Below are positions 8,308 through 17,111 of a stretch of 64,000 bases of DNA, piece by piece. The notes below the pieces were generated by a model, which was not told where the DNA came from, ran no database searches, and worked only from the letters and a program-made list of their open reading frames with translations. Each line of letters opens with the position of its first letter. Position 1 is the stretch's first letter. The DNA comes from Cohaesibacter sp. ES.047 (lineage in GTDB: Bacteria; Pseudomonadota; Alphaproteobacteria; Rhizobiales; Cohaesibacteraceae): assembly GCF_900215505.1 (NCBI RefSeq), contig NZ_LT907844.1, forward strand, positions 1,460,501 to 1,524,500. Reading direction: 5' to 3'. The position numbers and the translations under genes were made by a program.

Positions 8308-10476
8308 CTAGATGCTCCCGACGGTTTTCAGACGGATCCGTGTGTGGATTTCGCTCTGGCTGAGGACAGTGGTGTGAGCCCGGAAGCGTTCGACGATGGA
8401 GCGCACATAGGGGCGGTTGCCCGGCGAGGTGAGCAGAACCGGGATTTCGCCAACCTGAGCTGCATCCTCGTAGCCGTCGCGCACCCGTCCGACAAATTCC
8501 TGCAGCTTGCTTGGTGCCATGGCCAACTGCTTGTCTTCGCCGTCGCCTATCAGGGCCTGGGTGAACTCGTTTTCCCAGGCCGGCGACAGGGATAGGATGG
8601 GCAGATAGCCGCCCGGGGCAAGGTGGCTGGCGCAGATCTGCAGCGCAAGGCGCGAGCGGACGTGTTCGGTCATGGACTGCACAGAGCGGGTGAAGCCCGA
8701 AGCATCGGCGATGCCTTCGAGAATGGCCGAAAGATCGCGGATCGAGATACGCTCGGAGAGCAGCGACTGCAGGACACGCTGGATGCCCGAAACCGTGATC
8801 TGGCTCGGGACGATATCGTCGACCAGCTTTTTCTGATCCGACGGCAGTTCGTCGAGCAATCCCTGCACTACCGCGTAGGAGAGCAGCTCGTCCATGTTGG
8901 CCTTGATGATCTCGGTCAGGTGGGTAGAGATCACAGTTGCCGGGTCGACAACGGTAAGGCCGAGAATACTGGCTTCCTCGCGCAGGGAGCCGTCGATCCA
9001 TGTGGCGGGCAGACCAAAGGTCGGCTCGGTGGTCTCGATACCGGGCAGGGAGATTGGGGCGCCGGTCGGGTCCATGGTCATGAACTGTTTGGGATAGACC
9101 ACACCACGCCCCACCTCGACTTCCTTGACCTTCAGGACATAGTCGTTGGATTGCAGCTGGACATTGTCCATGATGCGCACGGCTGGCATGACGAAGCCCA
9201 TTTCGGCGGCGAGCTGGCGGCGCAGGGCCTTGATCTGATCCGTAAGGGCCTGCGAATCCGCGCCATTGGCCATGCTGATGAGGCCGTAGCCCAGCTCCAG
9301 GCGAAGCTCGTCCATCTTGAGAACCTGACTGATGGGCTCTTCTGCGGGTGGCTCTGCCTTGGCGAGTTCTACCTGCTTTTCCTCAATGACCTTTGCAAGC
9401 GCTTCCCGCTTGTGCGTTTGAGATGATCGATAGGCGAAGTAGCCTGCCGCACCACCAAGAGCCATGAAGGGAATGAAGGGCATGCCGGGCAGGAAGGCCA
9501 TGACCACCATGACGGCCGCGGACATGCCAAGCGCTTTCGGGTAGCCAGAAAGCTGTCTCACGAGCGCACGGTCTGCTGAGCCGGATACGCCTGCCTTGGA
9601 GACGAGGATACCCGCTGCCGTGGAGACAATGAGGGCAGGGATCTGGGAGACAAGGCCATCACCGATCGTTAGCAGAGTGTAAGACTGTGCTGCGTCGCCA
9701 AAGGCCATTTCCTTTTGCACGACCCCGATGACGATGCCGCCGATGACGTTGATGAAGGTGATGATCAGGCCAGCGATGGCATCGCCGCGAACGAATTTCG
9801 AGGCACCGTCCATGGCCCCGAAGAAGGTGCTTTCATCCGACAATTCCTTGCGGCGGTGCTTGGCGTCCTGTTCGTTGATCAGGCCTGCGGACAGGTCGGC
9901 GTCGATGGCCATCTGCTTGCCGGGCATGGCGTCAAGGGTGAAGCGGGCAGCGACCTCTGCGATACGGCCAGAACCCTTGGTGATAACGACGAAGTTGACG
10001 GTAACCAGAATGGCGAAGACGATCACACCGATGACGAAATTACCGCGCGTGACGAAATTGCCAAAGGCTTCAATGACATTGCCCGCAGCGCCTGTGCCCT
10101 CGTGACCATAGCCCAGAATGAGGCGCGTGGAGGCAAGGTTGAGCGCCAGCCGCAACATGGTCGAGACCAGAAGCACGGTCGGAAAGGATGAGAATTCCAG
10201 TGGTGCCTTGATGAACAGGGCGGTCATCAGGATGAGAATCGAGAAGATGATCGACACCGCCAGAAACAGATCCATGAACGCGGACGGCAACGGCAGGATC
10301 ATGACCACCAGAATGGTCATGACGCCAAAAGCAAGGCCAAGGTCACCATTTCTGAGAAAAGTGACAAATTCACCGATCCGCGCAAGGGGAGACGGTCCGC
10401 CAGCTCCGGCCGGAGGGGTGCCTGTGGGGGCTACATCAGCTGCATCTGCTGTCACTGCTGCGTCTGCGTCACTCAT
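8308..10476 (-). CDS. flhA: Flagellar export gate protein FlhA
   Basis: A 722-residue inner-membrane protein. Multiple transmembrane helices fill the first 330 residues, including the FHIPEP-family segment LDAMPGKQMAIDADLSAGLI. A cytoplasmic domain of about 370 residues follows, with the LSPAWENEF and EIPVLLTSPGNRPYVR segments of the C-terminal FlhA fold. FlhA forms the nonameric export gate ring and docks substrate-chaperone complexes. It is the last gene of the fliF operon, 69 bases after flbD, and is preceded by an AGGA ribosome site. Length and motifs are normal. Confidence 0.96.
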   Translation of the reverse strand: MSDADAAVTADAADVAPTGTPPAGAGGPSPLARIGEFVTFLRNGDLGLAFGVMTILVVMILPLPSAFMDLFLAVSIIFSILILMTALFIKAPLEFSSFPTVLLVSTMLRLALNLASTRLILGYGHEGTGAAGNVIEAFGNFVTRGNFVIGVIVFAILVTVNFVVITKGSGRIAEVAARFTLDAMPGKQMAIDADLSAGLINEQDAKHRRKELSDESTFFGAMDGASKFVRGDAIAGLIITFINVIGGIVIGVVQKEMAFGDAAQSYTLLTIGDGLVSQIPALIVSTAAGILVSKAGVSGSADRALVRQLSGYPKALGMSAAVMVVMAFLPGMPFIPFMALGGAAGYFAYRSSQTHKREALAKVIEEKQVELAKAEPPAEEPISQVLKMDELRLELGYGLISMANGADSQALTDQIKALRRQLAAEMGFVMPAVRIMDNVQLQSNDYVLKVKEVEVGRGVVYPKQFMTMDPTGAPISLPGIETTEPTFGLPATWIDGSLREEASILGLTVVDPATVISTHLTEIIKANMDELLSYAVVQGLLDELPSDQKKLVDDIVPSQITVSGIQRVLQSLLSERISIRDLSAILEGIADASGFTRSVQSMTEHVRSRLALQICASHLAPGGYLPILSLSPAWENEFTQALIGDGEDKQLAMAPSKLQEFVGRVRDGYEDAAQVGEIPVLLTSPGNRPYVRSIVERFRAHTTVLSQSEIHTRIRLKTVGSI

Positions 10477-10545
10477 GCCGGTTTCCTGTTATCGCACGTT
10501 GGCTTGGGGTTTGGCGTGTTCATCGTTGGATTGGGGGACAGCGGA

Positions 10546-11919
10546 TCAACTGGCGATCCGACTATCCCCGGGCAGTGGGATCTCAACCCCGTCTTCGGAA
10601 TATTGCTTGAGCTTGTTGCGCAGGGTCCGGATCGAGATGCCCAGAATGTTGGCGGCATGGGTCCGGTTGCCCAGACAATGGTCGAGGGTTTCGAGAATCA
10701 GTTCCTGTTCCACGTCAGATACCGTGCGGCCCACCAATGTGCGCGTCACGCCTTCTGCGGCCATCACTGCCTGTGCAGCAGGGCCGGAGGCCATGCCGAT
10801 AATGGTCTGATCCATTCGGCTGCCATCGGGCAGGCGCAACGCCTCTGCCCCGATTTCGACGCCGGTGGCCAGCAGCACGGCGCGATGAATGGTGTTTTCC
10901 AGCTCGCGCACGTTGCCGTCCCAATTGTTGGCATGAAGGTGACGCGAGCAGGATGTGCTCAGCTTGCGCTGCGGCAGGCCGTTGGCCTGTGCATATTTGT
11001 CGGCAAAATGAGCCGCCAGCAGATCGATGTCCTGCGGGCGTTCGCGCAAGGGCGGGATTTGCAGGTTGATCACGTTGAGACGGTACAGCAGATCCTCGCG
11101 GAAGGTGCCGGCGCGCACTTCATCGGCCAGATTGCGGTTGGATGTCGCAATGATGCGGATGTCGATGGGCACGGGCTTGGCACCGCCAACCCGGTCGATG
11201 ACCCGTTCCTGAATGGCGCGCAACAGTTTGGCCTGCAAGCGGATGTCCATTTCCGAAATCTCGTCGAGCAGAAGCGTGCCGCCGTTGGCTTCCTCGAATT
11301 TGCCGATGCGGCGGGCGACAGCACCGGTAAAGGCACCCTTTTCATGACCGAACAGTTCGGATTCAAGTAGGTTGTCGGGAATAGCGGCGCAGTTAACCGA
11401 AACGAAGGGGTGAGATGTGCGGCGGGATTTGGCATGCACATGGCGGGCAAGGACTTCCTTGCCGGTGCCGCTCTCGCCTGTGATCAGGACCGATGCATCG
11501 CTTGGCGCGATCTGATTGGCAAGCTGAACCACGTTGGACATGGCCGGATCGCGGTGGATCAGAGTGCCCTGATCACGCACGACCGCTTCCAGTACTGCGG
11601 CGATGATTTCGGGGTCTGGCGGCAGCGGAATATATTCCTTGGCACCAGCCCGAATGGCGTTGACGGCTGCGCGGGCATCGTTTTCAACGCCGCAGGCGAT
11701 CACCGGCAAGGTGATATGCTCTGTTTCAAGGGCATTGATGAGTTTTGCGATGTCCAGCTTGACGTCGACCATCATCAGATCGGCGCCACGGCCCGCCCGC
11801 AAATGGGTGAGGGCCATGTCGATGGTTTCCGCGTGGGATACCTGCGCACCGCGGTCCAGGGCGATTTTGGTTGCCTGGGAAAGCTGGCCGTTCAGGGTTC
11901 CGGTGATCAAAAGGCGCAT
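10546..11919 (-). CDS. flbD: Sigma-54-dependent flagellar regulator FlbD
   Basis: A 457-residue NtrC-family activator. The N-terminal receiver-like domain (1-115) lacks the usual acidic pair, reading LLITGTLNG. The AAA+ domain (about 125-365) has Walker A GESGTGKE, the sigma-54 contact loop GAFTGA and Walker B GGTLLLDEIS. A Fis-type helix-turn-helix closes the protein (NRTHAANILGISIRTLRNKL). In Caulobacter FlbD activates late flagellar sigma-54 promoters and represses fliF. The same place in the operon, after fliN, supports the name. The degenerate receiver suggests control by a partner protein rather than by phosphorylation. A sigma-54-like site lies before fliK. Confidence 0.92.
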   Translation of the reverse strand: MRLLITGTLNGQLSQATKIALDRGAQVSHAETIDMALTHLRAGRGADLMMVDVKLDIAKLINALETEHITLPVIACGVENDARAAVNAIRAGAKEYIPLPPDPEIIAAVLEAVVRDQGTLIHRDPAMSNVVQLANQIAPSDASVLITGESGTGKEVLARHVHAKSRRTSHPFVSVNCAAIPDNLLESELFGHEKGAFTGAVARRIGKFEEANGGTLLLDEISEMDIRLQAKLLRAIQERVIDRVGGAKPVPIDIRIIATSNRNLADEVRAGTFREDLLYRLNVINLQIPPLRERPQDIDLLAAHFADKYAQANGLPQRKLSTSCSRHLHANNWDGNVRELENTIHRAVLLATGVEIGAEALRLPDGSRMDQTIIGMASGPAAQAVMAAEGVTRTLVGRTVSDVEQELILETLDHCLGNRTHAANILGISIRTLRNKLKQYSEDGVEIPLPGDSRIAS

Positions 11920-11934
11920 TCTACTCTCCCAATC

Positions 11935-12273
11935 CTACTTCTCTGTTTTGATGATCTCGGTCATGGTGACGCCGAGTTTTTCTTCAACGAGCACCACTTC
12001 ACCGCGCGCCACGAGGCGCGAGTTGACGTAGATGTCGACTGCTTCACCGACCTTGCGGTCAAGCTCGAGGACGTTTCCGACATCGAGATTCAGCAATTCA
12101 CTAACGGGCATTTTGGCGCGGCCCAGAATGGCGGATACGCGCACGGGTACATCGAACACCGCTTCCAGATCGGCGGCGTTCTTGTGGGTGTTTGCATCTG
12201 CTGCAAAAGCGTTTGATGCCTTCCCATCCTGCTCCTGGAGGGCGAGGCTGTCATCTTGTGTTTCATCACTCAT
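11935..12273 (-). CDS. fliN: Flagellar motor switch protein FliN
   Basis: 112 residues. A variable N-terminal 30 residues precede the SpoA domain: LEAVFDVPVRVSAILGRAKM, LLNLDVGNVLELDRKVGE, VNSRLVARGEVVLVEEKLGV. FliN forms the cytoplasmic C-ring with FliG and FliM and binds phospho-CheY and FliH. The start codon overlaps the fliH stop as ATGA, and flbD follows after 15 bases. Confidence 0.95.
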   Translation of the reverse strand: MSDETQDDSLALQEQDGKASNAFAADANTHKNAADLEAVFDVPVRVSAILGRAKMPVSELLNLDVGNVLELDRKVGEAVDIYVNSRLVARGEVVLVEEKLGVTMTEIIKTEK

Positions 12274-13397
12274 AGCATGTCTTCCTCGGTTTCAGGGGCC
12301 GTGTCAGAGACCGGTCCGCCGCCGATTTCAGGGTCGACTTCAGGGGAAAAGTCGCTAGAGAAGTCAGCGTCCGGTATCTCGGTGGCCGGGATGCTTTTGG
12401 ATTGTTCCGGAAGATCGTCCAGATCGGCATTGTCTGCATCGGGGGTGTTGGAGTCCTGATTTGAGGCAAGGGGGGACTCCTGCGCTTCCTGTTGCATATC
12501 ATCGCTTTCCATGGCGCGATCTTCGAATGCTCCTTCCTGCTGTTTGGTCTCAGCGTCGGTGTTGTCAGTTGGGCTTTCGTTTGGTTCGAAAGCGGCGTCT
12601 GGATTTGTCTCGTCCTTTGCTTCGTTGTCCTGTGCTTTGTTGTCCTGTGCTTTGTTGTCCTGTGCTTCGTTTTCCTGAGCTTCGGGGTCTTTGTCTTCGT
12701 TTGTGTGCTGATTGGCTTCCCCGTCAGAAGTGTCTTCATCTTCATCTTCATCGGGCGGAACATGGGCGAAATGTTCTGCCACGATCTGCTCGACCTGACG
12801 GATTGCTGAGCGCATGTTGCGTCCGATGCCGCCATCGGCCCATTCCACTTCACAGTCTCCGGGCATGATGGCCGGGTCGGGAAGAACGGTAAGGGTGCCT
12901 TCAAAACCGAGTTCTGCCATCTGCAGATCCACTGCGACCCGGATCTCCTCAGCAATTTCGTCATTGAGGCGGATCGAGATATGTGGGGTCTTGCGCAAGG
13001 GAGCGAGAATCTGGTGCAGCAAGGCCTGCACTTCCGATTTGGGCTCCTGGGCAACCAGATGCTCAGCAAAGCGAGAGGCAAATGCGAAGGCCAGATTGGA
13101 GGCATCGCGTTCGAGACGCTGAAGCAGCACGCCAACCTCGGTATAGATCATGCCGACTTCTTCCAGAATTGTCTTCTGGATGGTAAGGCTCTCTTCACTG
13201 GCGAGCTGCTCGCGGTCCGCGCGCGCGGCTTGTTCGCCGGCCAGCCGTGCGCGTTCGACGGCCTCTGCAAGAAGGCGCTCGTGCTCGGCAACCGTAATCA
13301 TCGGCTCTGGTGGCGTCTCTTCGATCACTTCCTGAACTTCCGGCTCCGGTGGCGCCGAAAAGTCCAGATCGAAAAGATAACGAGCGGCGTTTGCCAT
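12270..13397 (-). CDS. fliH: FliH/FlbE-like export regulator with long acidic tail
   Basis: About 375 residues from the ATG at 13397; a TTG three codons upstream is also possible. Residues 1-215 resemble FliH/FlbE: a charged coil (EHERLLAEAVERARLAGEQA), then a C-terminal domain with MPGDCEVEWADGGIGRNM, like the FliH segment before its last helix. FliH holds FliI and FliJ at the export gate via FliN. The remaining 150 residues are Asp/Glu/Gln-rich and disordered, with a five-fold AQDNK-type repeat. This makes the protein far longer than usual FliH. Position between fliG and fliN matches flbE of Caulobacter. Confidence 0.82.
   Translation of the reverse strand: MANAARYLFDLDFSAPPEPEVQEVIEETPPEPMITVAEHERLLAEAVERARLAGEQAARADREQLASEESLTIQKTILEEVGMIYTEVGVLLQRLERDASNLAFAFASRFAEHLVAQEPKSEVQALLHQILAPLRKTPHISIRLNDEIAEEIRVAVDLQMAELGFEGTLTVLPDPAIMPGDCEVEWADGGIGRNMRSAIRQVEQIVAEHFAHVPPDEDEDEDTSDGEANQHTNEDKDPEAQENEAQDNKAQDNKAQDNEAKDETNPDAAFEPNESPTDNTDAETKQQEGAFEDRAMESDDMQQEAQESPLASNQDSNTPDADNADLDDLPEQSKSIPATEIPDADFSSDFSPEVDPEIGGGPVSDTAPETEEDML
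12611..12685 (-). repeat. 15-bp in-frame tandem repeat in fliH tail
   Basis: Five 15-bp units, the central three nearly identical (TGTCCTGTGCTTTGT on the plus strand, starting 12626, 12641 and 12656) and the outer two degenerate. Each encodes a pentapeptide of the AQDNK/E type. As a whole number of codons, copy number may vary without breaking the frame. Confidence 0.85.
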
Positions 13398-13466
13398 GGT
13401 ATCCAATCCAATGTGTCGGGGCTTGTTGCCCGGACGGTGAAGAAGCCTTTTAAGCGGCTCGGTGTT

Positions 13467-14525
13467 CTAGTAAACCAGTTCGTCTTCGCCATTGCCCTTG
13501 GCGATAATGATCTCGCCGCGAGCGGCCAGGTCCTTGGCCATGTTGACCATCTCGCCCTGCGCCTCGTCGACGTCGCGCAGGCGTACCGGGCCCATGCTTT
13601 CCATGTCTTCCTGCAGCATCGCGCCAGCGCGGGCCGACATGTTGTCGAAGAACAGCGTGCGGACATTTTCGTTCGCGCCTTTGAGGGCGAGGCCGAGGGT
13701 GTCCTTCTCGATATTCTGCAACAGGGCCTGAACACCGGAGGCATCGAGCTTGGCGAGATCCTCGAAGGTGAACATCAACTGCTTGATCTTCTCGGCGGAT
13801 TCCCTGTTTTCTTCTTCGAGAGCAGCCAGCAGGCGTGCTTCGGTCTGGCGGTCGAAATTGTTGAAGATGTCGGCCATCACCTCATGCGCATCGCGGCGCT
13901 GGGTGGTGGACAGGTTCGACATGAATTCGACACGCAGGGTCTGTTCGACCTTTTCGAGCACTTCCTTTTGAACCGCTTCCATCGACAACATGCGGTTGAT
14001 GACTTCGAGGCCAAAATCCTCCGGCATGATCGACAGAACGCGCGCAGCGTGGTCGGATTTGATCTTGGACAGAACCACGGCGACGGTCTGCGGATATTCG
14101 TTCTTGAGATAGTTGGCGAGGACATTCTCCTGAACGTTGGAGAGTTTCTCCCACATGTTGCGACCGGCCGGTCCGCGGATCTCTTCCATGATGACGTTCA
14201 CCCTGTCTTCGGGCAGGAAAGACAGCAGCAAGCGCTCGGTGGAATCAAAGTTGCCAGTGACGGCGCCTTTCGATGACAGGCGCGCGACAAAATCAACGAT
14301 CAGGTTGTCGAGCATATTGGGCGTGATGCCGCCAAGCTTGGACATGGCGATCGAGACCTGCTTGATCTCGATATCATCAAGCCGGCTCCAGATCGGTCCG
14401 CCGTGATCATCCCCGAGCGCAAGCAGCATGATCGCAGCTTTTTCGGCTCCGTTGAGTTCACGCTCTTCGTTGTTGACAGAAACGGAAGTGTTTGCCCCCA
14501 GATCTGTGAATGCCTTGCCTGCCAT
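13467..14525 (-). CDS. fliG: Flagellar motor switch protein FliG
   Basis: 352 residues in the normal three-domain layout. The N-terminal MS-ring-binding part contains [19 protein letters not shown]. The middle domain contains the HPQ-like segment [13 protein letters not shown]. The C-terminal torque domain carries the charged helix segment [18 protein letters not shown]. FliG couples the stator to rotor rotation. It starts eight bases after the fliF stop behind GAGGTAGAG. A 69-base spacer separates it from fliH. Confidence 0.96.
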   Translation of the reverse strand: MAGKAFTDLGANTSVSVNNEERELNGAEKAAIMLLALGDDHGGPIWSRLDDIEIKQVSIAMSKLGGITPNMLDNLIVDFVARLSSKGAVTGNFDSTERLLLSFLPEDRVNVIMEEIRGPAGRNMWEKLSNVQENVLANYLKNEYPQTVAVVLSKIKSDHAARVLSIMPEDFGLEVINRMLSMEAVQKEVLEKVEQTLRVEFMSNLSTTQRRDAHEVMADIFNNFDRQTEARLLAALEEENRESAEKIKQLMFTFEDLAKLDASGVQALLQNIEKDTLGLALKGANENVRTLFFDNMSARAGAMLQEDMESMGPVRLRDVDEAQGEMVNMAKDLAARGEIIIAKGNGEDELVY

Positions 14526-14533
14526 ACTCTACC

Positions 14534-16177
14534 TCACGCCGCATCCTGGAGCCAAAGACGAATGATCTTGGCTGCCTCTTCGGGGTTCTCTTTGACCATC
14601 TCGCCGACCTTGATAAGAGTGTCGGCCTGCAGTGCGCCCTGAAGCTGGGCGTGCTCGATGGCGCGCATTGTCGGGTGATCCAAATCCTCGCCGCTCTCAG
14701 AGGCAGGAACGAGTTCACCATTTTCACCGACGATCATCGGCACACCATCCACACCGACCACGACGTGCTCGCCATCCTTGATCTGCTCAGGTTTTTCGAA
14801 CATGCGTTTCATCAACGGACGAACGACCATCAGCAGCACCAGAAGGGTCATGATCAGAAGGATGCCCAGTTCGGCAAAGCGCACATAGTCATCCTTGGTG
14901 AAGGCGAACAGCTCGGAGCCTTCATCATCAAAGATCGGTTCCGGTCCTTCGGCGAACTGAAGGTTGATCACTTCGATCTTGTCGCCGCGGGTCTGGTCAT
15001 AGCCGACTGCGGAGCGGACAAGCGTTGCGATCTGGTCGAGTTCTTCGGGTGAGCGAGGCTGATAGACAAGGTCGCCGTTGGCATCCTTCTCATAGTCGCC
15101 ATCGACGAGAACGGCGACCGACAGGCGTTTAACCCGCCCACCCTGAACCACTTCGGTTTTGGTGACCCGAGAGATCTCATAGTTGATGAGTTCCTCGGTG
15201 GTATTGGAATTTTCCTTGCGGCCTGCCGCGTCATTCTGGTTTTCTTCGGCGTTGGGCAACTCGTTCCCAACCGTGACACCGTCCGTGTTTTCGGTTTCCT
15301 GACTGTTGGCAGCTTCCGAGCGTGTTTGGGTCGAGCGAACCACCTGACCATCCGGATCGAAGGAGTCAGAGGTTTCGGTGATCTTGTTGAAGTCCATCTC
15401 GGCGTTGACTTCAATGCGGGTGCGACCCTGACCAACAATGGAGGTGACAATTTCCTGCACCTGATCGCGCAGGCGGTTTTCCATTTCGATGCGGCGCTCA
15501 TCCATGCTTGTGGACAGGAAGCTGTCGCCGCTTCCTCGGCCGGTGGCCAAAAGTCGTCCGCGGCCATCGATGATGGTCACATTCTGCGGATCGAGCCCTT
15601 CAACGGCCGAAGCGACCAGATGCTGGATCGCCTGAATCTGTGTCGGGTTAAGGCTGCCCTGAAGCTTTACCGCGATGGATGCCGAGGGCGGTTTCTGATC
15701 GCGCTTGAAAAGCTGGCGCTTGGGCAGGACCAGATGGACCCGGGCCTTGCGAACATTGCGGATGGTGCGGATCGAACGCGACAGCTCACCCTCCAGGGCG
15801 CGCAGATGGTTGACATTCTGAACGAAGCTCGTCGTGCCCAGAGTTTCGCTCTTGTCAAAGATCTCATAGCCAACATTGCCGCCGTTCGGCAGGCCACTCT
15901 CGGCCAGCTGCATGCGCAGGCGCAGAATGTCGGGCTTGGGGGCAAGAATGACCGCGCCTTCGTCACGGATCACGTGGGTAACATTCTGTGCTTCCAGAAG
16001 TTTGGTGATCTGGATGGAATCCTCGAACGACAGGTCGGTATAGAGTGGCGCAAGGGTTGGTTCCGTTACACGCAGCATGATGAAGGCAAAGAAGCCTATC
16101 AGGGCTGCGGTCACCACACCCATGGCTGCGAGTCTCGCTGGACCAAGCGTTTTTAAAAAGTCGAGAATGCCGTTCAC
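14534..16177 (-). CDS. fliF: Flagellar MS-ring protein FliF
   Basis: A 547-residue inner-membrane ring protein starting at GTG, with AAGG eight bases upstream. There are two transmembrane helices: near residues 20-40 (AAMGVVTAALIGFFAFIML) and about 430-450 (ELGILLIMTLLVLLMVVRPL). A large periplasmic YscJ/FliF region lies between, with TLAPLYTDLSFEDSIQI and ARVHLVLPKRQLF. The cytoplasmic tail binds FliG. It is the first gene of the operon fliF-fliG-fliH-fliN-flbD-flhA and lies under CtrA boxes and the CTAGG palindrome. Confidence 0.96.
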   Translation of the reverse strand: MNGILDFLKTLGPARLAAMGVVTAALIGFFAFIMLRVTEPTLAPLYTDLSFEDSIQITKLLEAQNVTHVIRDEGAVILAPKPDILRLRMQLAESGLPNGGNVGYEIFDKSETLGTTSFVQNVNHLRALEGELSRSIRTIRNVRKARVHLVLPKRQLFKRDQKPPSASIAVKLQGSLNPTQIQAIQHLVASAVEGLDPQNVTIIDGRGRLLATGRGSGDSFLSTSMDERRIEMENRLRDQVQEIVTSIVGQGRTRIEVNAEMDFNKITETSDSFDPDGQVVRSTQTRSEAANSQETENTDGVTVGNELPNAEENQNDAAGRKENSNTTEELINYEISRVTKTEVVQGGRVKRLSVAVLVDGDYEKDANGDLVYQPRSPEELDQIATLVRSAVGYDQTRGDKIEVINLQFAEGPEPIFDDEGSELFAFTKDDYVRFAELGILLIMTLLVLLMVVRPLMKRMFEKPEQIKDGEHVVVGVDGVPMIVGENGELVPASESGEDLDHPTMRAIEHAQLQGALQADTLIKVGEMVKENPEEAAKIIRLWLQDAA

Positions 16178-16216
16178 AACAGGTACCTTGAGGCTTTCCG
16201 GGACAGAAGCAAATCA

Positions 16217-16235
16217 CTAGGCAATATTTTCCTAG
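16217..16235. promoter_or_regulatory. 19-bp palindrome CTAGG-N9-CCTAG, copy 2
   Basis: CTAGGCAATATTTTCCTAG differs from the ctrA-fliI copy at two of 19 positions. Its centre is 49 bases upstream of the fliF start and it lies between the CtrA boxes and the gene, a position suited to repression. FlbD represses fliF in Caulobacter from a site near the promoter, so FlbD is one candidate binder, but this is inference. Confidence 0.6.
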
Positions 16236-16241
16236 GGGATG

Positions 16242-16257
16242 GTTAACAAGGTGTTAA
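16242..16257 (-). promoter_or_regulatory. CtrA box 1 before fliF
   Basis: On the minus strand this reads TTAA-CACCTTG-TTAAC, an exact match to the consensus TTAA-N7-TTAAC. It lies 65-80 bases upstream of the fliF start. Confidence 0.8.
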
Positions 16258-16264
16258 GGATTTG

Positions 16265-16280
16265 GTTAACGACTGATTAA
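16265..16280 (-). promoter_or_regulatory. CtrA box 2 before fliF
   Basis: On the minus strand this reads TTAA-TCAGTCG-TTAAC, a second exact match, 23 bases (about two helical turns) upstream of box 1. Both boxes would face the same side of the DNA. Confidence 0.8.
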
Positions 16281-16511
16281 TCATGCAGTTTGCACGGGAC
16301 AGAAAAATTGAAAAGACACAAAAAAGACGCGAAAAAAGCTTGGAAAGGGGCATTTTTGTGTTCAAATCGGGCATTCGGCCGGTAAATGCGCTTAAGACAC
16401 TTTTTCAAAACAGGCTTAATTTTCTTTTTTTGATAAATCGCGCGGGTCTGTATGCGCCGATCCTGAGCGGTATCGGGAGTGATCCTGGCGTGTGTTGATG
16501 GTCTGGACAAT

Positions 16512-16542
16512 AAAAAAGGCCGAGGATGATCCTCGGCCTTTG
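16512..16542 (-). terminator. Terminator after sciP
   Basis: GGCCGAGGAT and ATCCTCGGCC form a 10-bp stem with almost no loop. A six-A run on the plus strand gives the U tract for the minus-strand sciP transcript. Confidence 0.8.
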
Positions 16543-16582
16543 TATCGCTAAACGTATCGGACTTGTCCGATACGACCATCTG

Positions 16583-16855
16583 TTACCGATACTGTTGCAC
16601 CCGCGTTGCTCGAAGACCGGCCAGACCATGTTGATCGATGGAGCTCTGCCAGCTAAGGAATTCCTCAACTGTCAAAGTGTATTTCTGGCACGCTTCTTCA
16701 AGGCTCAGCAAGCCACCGCGAACGGCAGCAACAACTTCGGCCTTGCGTCTGATCACCCACCGTCTTGTATTTTCGGGTGGTAGATCCGCAACTGTCAAAG
16801 GACTCCCATCGGGGCCGATGACATACTTTACTCTCGCACGTATTTGATCGGTCAT
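16583..16855 (-). CDS. sciP: CtrA inhibitory protein SciP (DUF1153)
   Basis: 90 residues that match SciP of Caulobacter almost throughout: RVKYVIGPDGSPLTVADLPP, RRWVIRRKAEVVAAVRGGLL, SLEEACQKYTLTVEEFLSW and a terminal GLAGLRATRVQQYR. SciP has a helix-turn-helix, binds CtrA and blocks its recruitment of RNA polymerase in G1 cells. It is a single gene with its own terminator, placed between the fliF promoter and flgD. Its position among flagellar genes and near ctrA hints at coordinated control. Confidence 0.96.
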   Translation of the reverse strand: MTDQIRARVKYVIGPDGSPLTVADLPPENTRRWVIRRKAEVVAAVRGGLLSLEEACQKYTLTVEEFLSWQSSIDQHGLAGLRATRVQQYR

Positions 16856-17039
16856 TGTACTCTCACACTCAACCTGACCTCATCGAAGTTGAGCATAGGA
16901 CAATGCCTTTAAAAGAGTCCTAAGCGACTGGATACACTTTAGTAATAGTTTTTCTCATTCTGGAAAAAGCCTTGCAGAATGGGAGATTAGCAGTGACCAA
17001 AAAAAATGGGGAGGCCTTCGCAAAGCGTTGCCAAAGCCT

Positions 17040-17065
17040 TAAAGAAAAGGCCGCACGCGGCGGCC
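17040..17065 (-). terminator. Terminator after flgD
   Basis: GGCCGC and GCGGCC arms with a 5-base loop. Read on the minus strand it is followed by TTTTCTTT. It lies 47 bases after the flgD stop. Confidence 0.75.
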
Positions 17066-17111
17066 AGGTCTCGCAAGTTGCGAGTTTTCTTCAAGATTGT
17101 CGAAATTTCCC

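Larger units (their letters stand above)
16178..16582. promoter_or_regulatory. fliF promoter region and spacer to sciP
   Basis: About 400 bp without a supported gene. The first 105 bases hold the palindrome and CtrA boxes listed separately. The middle is A-rich and featureless. The far end contains the sciP terminator. A 71-residue open frame at 16283-16498 has no family features and is not called. Confidence 0.6.

Noticed and set aside
8141-9001. A 286-codon open frame on the minus strand
   Set aside because: It lies out of frame inside the 3' part of flhA, has Arg/Pro/His-rich shadow composition and no family motif; flhA covers the same bases with full conservation.
12611-12685. Regular 15-bp repeats as a possible CRISPR
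   Set aside because: Units are contiguous without spacers, are in frame and encode a pentapeptide repeat.
12981-14276. A 431-codon plus-strand open frame
   Set aside because: It is the antisense of fliG and fliH, which are both clearly coding on the minus strand.
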